Origin: Deltaproteobacteria bacterium
GTDB lineage: Bacteria > Desulfobacterota > Binatia > UBA9968
DNA: 6,043 nt
Assembly (NCBI GenBank): GCA_005878685.1
Contig: VBLN01000159.1
Span: 1 to 6,043, forward strand
Direction: 5' to 3'
In this document: in pieces, positions 1-5,186 of the stretch
Layout: each line of letters opens with the position of its first letter
Position numbering within the stretch: position 1 is the first letter of the stretch
Made by a program: the position numbers and the translations under genes
The notes under the pieces: generated by a model
Seen by the model: only the letters and a program-made list of their open reading frames with translations
Told to the model about the DNA's origin: nothing
Database searches by the model: none

Positions 1-37
1 CTCGTCAAAATTGGATGAATGGCCTGATCTTTCCCCG

Positions 38-1027
38 CTATCCCTGCCACTCGTAGTTCAAGCCGGCGAAATCGATTTCGTAGCTCCCGCCCTGCTTAAC
101 CCCGCGGGGAAATGAAGCGGCTTCCTTGAGATCCTTGGGGCAATAGATCTCGAAAAGATTGCCCGAGGGGTCGCGAAAGTACATGAGGCCCTTCTTACCA
201 TCCCGAGTCCATGGTTGGTGGGTCTTAACGCCGTTTCGGTCGAGCCACGCTTTCATCGGCAGAAAATCCTGCGCCTCAATGAAAAACGCATAGTGAGGAT
301 ATTCGGCATCCCAAGCCGTCCATTGACCAGATCGATTCGACAGCCCGATGATGACTCCGGCGACACGAACCTCGGCAAATCCCTCGACGTCGTGTATCAG
401 CTCGCCGCCCATAACTTGAGTGAAGAAGCGTTTGGACTGCTCGAGATCGCGCACGGCAAGGCTCGCGTGGCCAAAGCCCGAAAAGCGCGGTTTCCGCGTC
501 TCCTTCTGGGCGCCAGCCGCGGCGCTCTTTTCGTCCCACCTATAATTAAGCCCGCCAAAGTCGATCGGCTGCCCTCCCTGTCTAGGTCCCAGCGGCAAAG
601 AGCCGATGCCCTCGCAGCCCCTGTCACCGTAGAGCTCGAAGAGATTTCCCGATGGATCGCGGAAATACATCAACGCCGTCTTATGGTCTCGGGTCCAGGG
701 ACGGTTGGGAACTCCATGTCTGTCGAGCCATTCCTTCATCAGCCAGTAGTTCTCTCTGTCGATGAAGAAAGCATAGTGGGGATATTCGGCGTCCCGCTCC
801 GTCCAACCGCCAGGCTGCTCTGAAAGCCCGATGATGACATCGGCGACGCGGACCTCGGCAAACCCCTCGATATCGTGCACCAGCTCGCCCCCCATGACTC
901 GGGTGAAGAAACGCTTCGACTGCTCGAGATCGCGCACGGGCAGGCTCGCGTGGCTAAAACCGGAAAAGCGCGGCTGTCTTACGGACACAACTCTAGCTTG
1001 GCTCGTAGAAGTCGCTGTGGTTTCCAT
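38..1027 (-). CDS. Two-domain VOC (glyoxalase/bleomycin-resistance/dioxygenase fold) protein
   Basis: This 329-residue protein consists of two tandem VOC modules, roughly residues 19-164 and 180-327, joined by a short Ala/Lys/Glu-rich linker. Each module has the beta-alpha-beta-beta-beta pattern with a 'GF.HASL' opening strand, a 'YPHYAFFI' strand and a 'YFRDPSGNLFE' closing strand. Candidate metal ligands are His26, His84 and Glu131 in module 1, and His187, His245 and Glu293 in module 2. The spacing of about 58 and 47 residues resembles the His-His-Glu triads of FosA-like and extradiol-dioxygenase-like VOC enzymes. No signal peptide is visible, so it is probably cytoplasmic. The start is the ATG at 1027, because AAGGAGG lies 5 nt upstream. 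A longer reading frame reaching back to 1210 would run into the upstream binding-protein gene and has no VOC-like sequence. It ends in TAG and is the last gene of the block, 70 bp after its neighbour. The reaction and substrate cannot be read from sequence; a dioxygenase, isomerase or thiol-transferase are all possible. Confidence 0.9.
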   Translation of the reverse strand: METTATSTSQARVVSVRQPRFSGFSHASLPVRDLEQSKRFFTRVMGGELVHDIEGFAEVRVADVIIGLSEQPGGWTERDAEYPHYAFFIDRENYWLMKEWLDRHGVPNRPWTRDHKTALMYFRDPSGNLFELYGDRGCEGIGSLPLGPRQGGQPIDFGGLNYRWDEKSAAAGAQKETRKPRFSGFGHASLAVRDLEQSKRFFTQVMGGELIHDVEGFAEVRVAGVIIGLSNRSGQWTAWDAEYPHYAFFIEAQDFLPMKAWLDRNGVKTHQPWTRDGKKGLMYFRDPSGNLFEIYCPKDLKEAASFPRGVKQGGSYEIDFAGLNYEWQG

Positions 1028-1032
1028 CTCAT

Positions 1033-1039
1033 CCTCCTT
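1033..1039 (-). promoter_or_regulatory. Ribosome binding site of the VOC gene
   Basis: AAGGAGG on the minus strand lies 5 nt before the ATG at 1027. It is a near-perfect anti-16S match, and it fixes the start of the two-domain VOC protein at 1027 rather than at an upstream in-frame codon. Confidence 0.8.
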
Positions 1040-1097
1040 GCTATAGCTGAACGCCTCGCCTCTCCGTTGTTTCGGGTGTGTGAAAAAGCCGTGTCTG

Positions 1098-2144
1098 TCA
1101 TTCGCGCTTATGGCGGGAATTAGCCGACTCGGCCCGACGTCGAGCGGAAAAAAAGCCGGTGTTAAAGCGATGGTCCTTGACGAAGCGAGCATCCACGAGT
1201 TCTCTCGCATTCACAGCCGCTGCCTTTGGGTTGGTCAAGGCCATCTCCTGCAGGACGGTCTGGTATCCCTCTGGCGGAGGATAGGGGGTCTCGGGCATGT
1301 CTTGACTGAACCACGACCAAGTATGCTCGAGCACACCTCGATCTTCCACTCGGGAATACTTGCGCATAATTTGGATGGTCTCCTCCTTGTGAGTTTTGAA
1401 ATATTGGATCGCCTCGACATATGCCCTCATATAGCGTCGCACCGTCTCCGGATGCTCTTTGATAAGTTTTGCTGTGGTATAGATCCCGCGCTGGGGAAAG
1501 GGAATCCGGAGCGACACAATATCGAGCAGAACCGGAAATCCTAGCTTGTCGACGATGGGCTTCTCCGCTTCGGTGAGAACGGTAAACTGGACAATCCCTT
1601 TCTGCATCGCAGCGACTCGATCGAGAAGGACGCCGATCGGGCGCAGGCTCACGTCCTTCGCGGGATCCAGCCCCATCCTTCTCAGACTGACGCGCAGGGC
1701 AAAATCGGCAATCGTTCCAGGGCTATGGTTTCCGCCGGTCTTCCCCCTTAGGTCCTCCGGCCGTTTGATGCCTGGCAGCGTGACAAAATAATAATTGAGA
1801 ATGTTTGAGTGCCCCGCGATCGCCACAACATCCCCTCCGGCGAGGCGGGCGCTGACAAACGACGGTCCTGCACTCTCGCCTATGGCAATTTCTCCCGCCA
1901 GAATTCCCTGCAGCGATCGAACGCTGCTCGGGATAAGGACCGGCGCGACATCAAGGCCATGCTTGTCGAATAGCCGCGCCTCTTTGGCAACCCAAATCAC
2001 CGATGAGCCTCCAGGCGCAGGAGAGAAGTAAGCCGTGTAGAGTCTTTCCGCTGCTCCTAAGGGCGGCGCGGAGGTGACAAATAAGGTCCCAAAGATGACG
2101 GCCAGACGAAACCACTTTCTCCGGTGTGTCCTATCTTTCTCCAT
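1098..2144 (-). CDS. NMT1/SsuA-like ABC transporter substrate-binding protein
   Basis: This 348-residue exported binding protein has a signal peptide: basic residues at 8-13 (RRKWFR), a hydrophobic core to about residue 25, and probable cleavage after Ala31 or Ala32. There is no lipobox cysteine. The mature part follows the NMT1/THI5-like and SsuA/TauA pattern. It has an early strand ending 'APGGSSVIWVAKEARLF', then 'GLDV', a 'LAGEIAIGESAGPSFVSA' ligand-lobe segment, 'RPEDLRGKTGG', and a late helix region with 'TVRRYMRAYVEAIQYFK' and '.EETIQIMRKYS'. Relatives bind sulfonates, pyrimidines, nitrate, aromatics or similar compounds in the periplasm and pass them to a permease, but no permease or ATPase gene lies nearby. 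The ATG at 2144 is supported by AGGAGG 4 nt upstream. It lies 51 bp after the stop of the interrupted family-1 binding protein and 70 bp before the VOC gene, so co-transcription is likely. The C-terminal tail is basic and Arg/Ser-rich. The family call is firm, but the ligand is unknown. Confidence 0.88.
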   Translation of the reverse strand: MEKDRTHRRKWFRLAVIFGTLFVTSAPPLGAAERLYTAYFSPAPGGSSVIWVAKEARLFDKHGLDVAPVLIPSSVRSLQGILAGEIAIGESAGPSFVSARLAGGDVVAIAGHSNILNYYFVTLPGIKRPEDLRGKTGGNHSPGTIADFALRVSLRRMGLDPAKDVSLRPIGVLLDRVAAMQKGIVQFTVLTEAEKPIVDKLGFPVLLDIVSLRIPFPQRGIYTTAKLIKEHPETVRRYMRAYVEAIQYFKTHKEETIQIMRKYSRVEDRGVLEHTWSWFSQDMPETPYPPPEGYQTVLQEMALTNPKAAAVNARELVDARFVKDHRFNTGFFSARRRAESANSRHKRE

Positions 2145-2195
2145 AGTCCCTCCTGACCCTCCCCGAGCTATTCCGGGAAACCCGAGAACGTCAGT

Positions 2196-3194
2196 CTACT
2201 CCAGATATCTTTTATATTCTTCCATGACCTGGTTAATGCGATCCGCTATGGCAACATCCTCGGCGACCATCTTGACCCTGGCAAACTCGTCCTGCGGGAT
2301 CTCCGCGCGGGAAATCACGCGTCCGAGATTTTTCATGAACAGCTGCCCCTCTTTAGAGAGGACGAAATCGACAAAAAGCTTTCCTGCATTGGCATGAGGC
2401 GCGGCAGCAGCAAGAGCGAGCGGATGCATGTTTTTGGTGACGAACGGGAGCGGCGCGACATCGAGGGGAGCGCCTTGTTTTTTGAACCGAAGGACCTGAT
2501 TCTCGTAGACCAAGCCAAGATTGAACTCGCCTGCCGCAACGAACTGAGTGATCAACACAGGCGCCGCACGATAATGGAGATCCTAGCGTCCCAGCACGTG
2601 CATAAATTTCCTACCTCTGTCTTCACCCATAATACGGAGCATGGTGGCATACCAAGAGTACTGTCCCTCCGGAAAACCGATCTGCCCCTTCCACGCCGGG
2701 GCGAGGAGATCTTCGTATCTCTTAGGAACCCTTTCCTTCGGCACAAACTGTGTGTTGTACGTAATGACCCTCAAGTTGGAATACATGTCCACCCAACGCC
2801 CGCCAGGATCTTTGGAGTCAGCAAAAAAGGCCTGAGCCTCCGGCGATACGTATCGGGCCAGTAGCCCCGCTTTCGCCAGCAAATGAATTTCCATGCCGCT
2901 GTTGGTAACAACATCAAAAAGATCGCTCCCGGTGCGATGCTCCGTGATAGTTCTTTGGAGCAGCTTTTCGCTGCTGAGCCGGGTAATCTCGACCCTAAGG
3001 AAGGGATATTTGGCTTGGAAGGCATCCGCCAATAACTTGCTTTCTGTGGCCGCCATCGACGTGTAAAAGCTGACCCGCCCCTCTTTCTTAGCAAGCTCCA
3101 CGGTCTTCTCATCAGCCGCTTGCAGACGAGCGCCGACAAGGCCAAGGAGAGAAAACACAAAGAGCATAAGAAGCGATTTCCTCCCGCGACTCAT
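2196..3194 (-). pseudogene. Iron-type family-1 extracellular solute-binding protein interrupted by an in-frame amber codon
   Basis: The full frame is 332 codons before the final TAG, with one internal TAG at codon 204 (2583-2585). The N-terminal part has a signal peptide (basic 'SRGRK', hydrophobic core, cleavage near Ala26/Ala27). It is followed by family-1 features of the Fe3+/AfuA-FutA type: 'AKKEGRVSFYTSM', 'LLADAFQAKYP', 'SDLFDVVTNSGMEI', 'RYEDLLAPAWKGQIG' and 'SWYATMLRIMG'. After the stop, the same frame continues without gap as 'DLHYRAAPVLITQFVAAGEF', then a 'KLFVDFVLSKEGQ' helix region to the C-terminus. The stop therefore replaces one residue in mid-protein, most simply Gln (CAG to TAG) in a 'GRQDLHYR' context. 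A nearby GTG (2558) has no ribosome binding site, so independent expression of the second half is unlikely. The start ATG at 3194 overlaps the stop of the isochorismatase-like gene as ATGA, with GGAG 6 nt upstream. Possibilities are a recent pseudogene, a sequencing error, or amber read-through. The product without read-through would lack its second lobe. Confidence 0.85.
2583..2585 (-). other. Internal amber codon (TAG) in the solute-binding gene
   Basis: The codon string around it on the minus strand reads CTG GGA CGC TAG GAT CTC CAT TAT. The 203 codons upstream and the 128 downstream are in one frame and both encode recognisable parts of the same family, so this is a point nonsense change and not a frameshift. 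TAG is also the terminal stop of the VOC gene, the phosphorylase gene and this gene itself, so the codon is not globally reassigned. Confidence 0.9.
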
Positions 3195-3829
3195 TTCCGG
3201 CTCCAGATCTCCGCGATCTCACTTGCTGTAGCGACATCAAAGTGCGTTTGCTCCATTAATTTCAAAGCCATGTCGTGCAGCTCGCGATTTCTGGAGCCGA
3301 CGCAGTCTTTGAGAATAACCATGTCGTAGCCTAGATTGCGCCCGCTGCGGGCCGTGCCTTCAACGCCGCCTTCGGTGGCGACCCCGCCAATCAGAATCGT
3401 TCCTATGCCTTTGCTCCGCAGCATAAGATCAAAGTCAGTCCCCACAAAGCCGTCCGGTCTGCGCTTGTGGAAAACGATGTCCTGGGACTGAGGTTTCAAC
3501 TCCTCAACGATCTCCCTTCCCTTGGGATCCTCTTTTTCCTTCAGCAGTTGGCTGGGATCCGTTGCCTTCGCTCGCTTCATTCTGACGCGCACCCAAACGC
3601 CGGCTTCCTCTTTCGCCAGATCGAAGCCGGTCTGTACCGAATAAAAAACCGGTACGCCAACTCGGCGTGCCTGGCCGGACAAGTCTTTCAATTTCGCGAG
3701 TATATCCTTGTAGTTGAAGGCGTTGGGCGCAATGGCGTACTCCATATCCCAGAGGAGTAATGCGGTCCGCTTCGGGTCGACAATTTCCGCCAACGTGCTC
3801 GCTATCTTCTTCCCTCCTATCTCGAACAT
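3191..3829 (-). CDS. Isochorismatase-fold (cysteine-hydrolase family) protein lacking the catalytic cysteine
   Basis: This 212-residue protein has no signal peptide and is therefore probably cytoplasmic. It shows the isochorismatase-like Rossmann-type fold: strand 'TALLLWDMEYAI' with Asp28, 'RRVGVPVFYSVQTGF', 'IVFHKRRPDGFVGTDFDLML' with Lys122, 'GIGTILIGGVATEGGVEGTA', then 'LGYDMVILKDCVGS'. In the family, Asp, Lys and Cys form the triad of hydrolases acting on isochorismate, nicotinamide, N-carbamoyl compounds and others. Asp28 and Lys122 are in place. The Cys position (T-x-x-C-V) is Gly155 in 'TEGGVEG', and the DNA reads ACC GAA GGC GGC GTT clearly. The ordinary thiol chemistry therefore looks impossible, unless another residue such as Cys176 takes part, which its position after the next strand makes unlikely. 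The ATG at 3829 has a strong GGAGGT 5 nt upstream. Its TGA overlaps the start of the downstream binding-protein gene, which suggests coupled translation. Repeat copy A lies 78 bp upstream. Confidence 0.87.
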   Translation of the reverse strand: MFEIGGKKIASTLAEIVDPKRTALLLWDMEYAIAPNAFNYKDILAKLKDLSGQARRVGVPVFYSVQTGFDLAKEEAGVWVRVRMKRAKATDPSQLLKEKEDPKGREIVEELKPQSQDIVFHKRRPDGFVGTDFDLMLRSKGIGTILIGGVATEGGVEGTARSGRNLGYDMVILKDCVGSRNRELHDMALKLMEQTHFDVATASEIAEIWSRK

Positions 3830-3906
3830 AACGCACCTCCATTGGTTAACGCTGCAAAACCCTTTTCAAGCCCAACCATCCTCTTCATTTCCCTCGATGG
3901 TCAAAC

Positions 3907-4020
3907 AGCCCGCTGGAGAGACCCGTCCGGGCCAATGTAAAACGATTCGAAGAGATGCCGGGTCGGAAAACTCAGCCTTAAGTTGTGCGAAAATTAGCTG
4001 AAAATGATGGTCGCCGTCAA
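3907..4020. repeat. 114-bp intergenic direct repeat, copy A
   Basis: This copy aligns without gaps to copy B at 4487-4600, an offset of exactly 580 bp. I count 94 identical positions of 114, with most differences in one 12-13-bp stretch near the right end. Sequence similarity stops sharply at both edges and no terminal inverted repeats are visible. Copy A covers the DUF1761 stop codon at its right edge and ends 78 bp upstream of the isochorismatase-like start. The differences do not favour third codon positions in the one open frame, and copy B has stops in that frame, so it is unlikely to be a coding duplicate. Confidence 0.85.
3993..4020 (-). promoter_or_regulatory. Candidate sigma70-like promoter in repeat copy A, upstream of the isochorismatase-led operon
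   Basis: On the minus strand, TTGACG (4015-4020) is followed after 16 nt by GCTAAT (3993-3998). The -35 matches the consensus at five of six positions and the -10 at four of six. The position, about 165 bp upstream of the ATG at 3829, would leave a long leader. This is inference from motif similarity only. Confidence 0.27.
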
Positions 4021-4433
4021 TAGAGTCGACTCTTGGGCCAGGTGGCCAAAATAAATCCCGTCATCACAAGAATGAAGAGCGCATTGAGCGCATCAATGAA
4101 GAGCACGGAAAAGCTGATACCGGCGAACATATAGTGAGGCAGGAGCACGGGAAGAGCGATGCCAACCCAGAGTATGATTCCAACCGATGCACCTTTGCCG
4201 CCGGTGTTCGCACCAAGGCGCTGGAGCAGCCAGGAGATGACGTAACAAGAAAGAAACGCTCCGAAGATCGCGCCGATATAGGGAGCGAGGTTGCCTCTAT
4301 TCAGCTCGCTTACTTTCTTGCCCAGGCCGGCCGCCCAGGGATTTAGGAAAAGATAAGAGGAATACCACAGGAATCCCACCACTTGGTTTAGTAGGACTGT
4401 GACCAAAATGGCGCGATGATGATGCCGAACCAT
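4017..4433 (-). CDS. DUF1761-like small membrane protein
   Basis: This 138-residue protein has four predicted membrane helices at about residues 7-30, 50-71, 82-99 and 106-131. The first helix ends with 'GFLWYSSYLF' followed by 'NPW', the typical DUF1761 signature of a Gly-x-x-Trp-Tyr-Ser motif at the end of helix 1. A conserved-looking Pro-His-Tyr sits between helices 3 and 4. The N-terminus has three consecutive His residues (4-6), which may be chance. The function of DUF1761 proteins is not established. I chose ATG 4433 because AGGAGG lies 7 nt upstream. A longer frame starting at 4472 would place this ribosome binding site inside the coding region and add 13 polar residues before helix 1. 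The gene is bracketed by the two copies of the 114-bp repeat, copy A overlapping its stop codon and copy B lying 54 bp upstream of its start. Confidence 0.82.
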   Translation of the reverse strand: MVRHHHRAILVTVLLNQVVGFLWYSSYLFLNPWAAGLGKKVSELNRGNLAPYIGAIFGAFLSCYVISWLLQRLGANTGGKGASVGIILWVGIALPVLLPHYMFAGISFSVLFIDALNALFILVMTGFILATWPKSRLY

Positions 4434-4440
4434 CTTTGCC

Positions 4441-4448
4441 CCTCCTCC
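4441..4448 (-). promoter_or_regulatory. Ribosome binding site of the DUF1761-like gene
   Basis: GGAGGAGG on the minus strand ends 7 nt before the ATG at 4433. It decides the start in favour of the 138-residue form over a 151-residue form. Confidence 0.75.
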
Positions 4449-4486
4449 CAGATATAATTGGTCACCGCTCATACTTGTCGGAAGAA

Positions 4487-4600
4487 AGCCCGCTGGAGAG
4501 ACCAGTCCACGCTAATGTAAAACGATTCAAAGATGTGCCGCGTCGGAAAGCCCAGCCTTAAGTTGTGCGAAAAGTAGCTGAGATCTTAGCTTACCGTCAA
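4487..4600. repeat. 114-bp intergenic direct repeat, copy B
   Basis: This is the partner of copy A at 3907-4020, about 82% identical without gaps. The first 94 bases match at 83 positions. It lies wholly between genes: it begins 7 bp after the stop codon of the unrecognised membrane-protein gene (4608-4610) and ends 54 bp upstream of the DUF1761 start. Its right edge carries the same 7 bases (TTGACGG on the minus strand) as copy A, and its left edge the same 17 bases. The matching -10-like position reads GCTACT, which is weaker than in copy A. Confidence 0.85.
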
Positions 4601-4607
4601 GCAGTTA

Positions 4608-5126
4608 TTATTTGCCCGGAATCGAGACCCTGCCCGGCCCCTGGGCAAAGGAGCCTCCCAACGCACCGGCAGGAATCGCCAGGACGTACCCTAAAAGCTG
4701 GTAAAAATAAGGAACAGGACTGGCCTCCCCTGTCATGGCGGTTTGCAGAACCCCGACGATGAGCGACACTGCGCCCACGAGCGCGCCGTGCTTTAGCTCG
4801 TCGGCCTTGGCAAGCCGAGCTGCAAGATAGCCGCCTAGCGCGGTACAGAAGGCGCCGATGACGATGAGCGCGACTAGCCCCTCCTGCGAGGAGAGCATCT
4901 CGTTCAATGCCTTCTCGATGGCTTCTTCAGGCAGGCCACCTTTTTCAAAAGGCTCTTTCACGTAATAGAGAATCAAGTACAACATGACGAGGACAAACGT
5001 CGCTACATAATCCACGACGGCACCGACAATGATGGGCCGGATCTTTACTCCCGTAAAAAATCCCCGAGGCTCAATCGGCAAAGGAGCTGGCTGTTGTGGT
5101 TGCTGCGGAGAGATTTTCGGCCACAT
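4608..5126 (-). CDS. Unrecognised four-helix membrane protein with Pro/Gln-rich N-terminus
   Basis: I do not recognise this 172-residue protein. It begins with a Pro/Gln-rich cytosolic-looking tail (residues 7-17, 'PQQPQQPAPLP'), followed by hydrophobic segments at about 32-56, 84-105, 114-131 and 143-161. A charged stretch at 57-80 ('KEPFEKGGLPEEAIEKALNE') lies between helices 1 and 2. Small-residue patterns in the later helices ('ALGGYLAARLAK', 'GALVGAVSLIVGVLQ', 'AIPAGALGGSFA') resemble small hypothetical membrane proteins of the TIGR04086/DUF3792 kind, but that likeness is weak. The start is uncertain: ATG 5126 is chosen, a TTG two codons upstream is possible, and only a weak AGG-type ribosome binding site precedes either. 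It ends in TAA, 60 bp downstream of the phosphorylase gene, and is followed by repeat copy B. Like the DUF1761 protein next to it, it may have been co-transcribed with the phosphorylase gene. Confidence 0.72.
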   Translation of the reverse strand: MWPKISPQQPQQPAPLPIEPRGFFTGVKIRPIIVGAVVDYVATFVLVMLYLILYYVKEPFEKGGLPEEAIEKALNEMLSSQEGLVALIVIGAFCTALGGYLAARLAKADELKHGALVGAVSLIVGVLQTAMTGEASPVPYFYQLLGYVLAIPAGALGGSFAQGPGRVSIPGK

Positions 5127-5186
5127 AGTCAACCTATGACTGTGTTTTTCAAATCGTTCCTACTTTTTGCTCTGAGCCGCGCCACT

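Noticed and set aside
1..37. Terminator or further gene after the VOC gene
   Set aside because: The 37 bases contain no hairpin with a T-run, and too little sequence is present to call a downstream gene.
215..823. Plus-strand 202-codon open frame, with internal similarity between its two halves
   Set aside because: It is antisense to the duplicated VOC modules. Its internal repetition simply mirrors that duplication, and it lacks domain-like sequence.
1028..1210. N-terminal extension of the VOC gene to a start at 1210
   Set aside because: The extra 61 codons overlap the 3' end of the NMT1-like gene and carry no domain. A near-perfect ribosome binding site sits directly before the ATG at 1027.
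1080..1544. Plus-strand 154-codon open frame
   Set aside because: It is antisense to the C-terminal half of the NMT1-like gene, with no recognisable protein features and no separate context.
2196..2558. Separate 120-residue gene starting at GTG 2558
   Set aside because: It is in the same frame as the upstream solute-binding gene, continues its fold, and has no ribosome binding site. It is the second half of one gene broken by an amber codon.
3853..4019. Minus-strand open frame through repeat copy A (a peptide with 'FAQLKAEFSDPASLRIVLH')
   Set aside because: Copy B has two in-frame stops at matching sites, and differences between the copies fall mainly on first and second codon positions. 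Coding constraint is therefore not supported. No start codon with a ribosome binding site is seen.
5133..5186. Terminator after the phosphorylase gene (GCTC/GAGC near an A-rich run)
   Set aside because: The stem is only 4 bp, and on the transcribed minus strand it is followed by A residues, not a U-tract.
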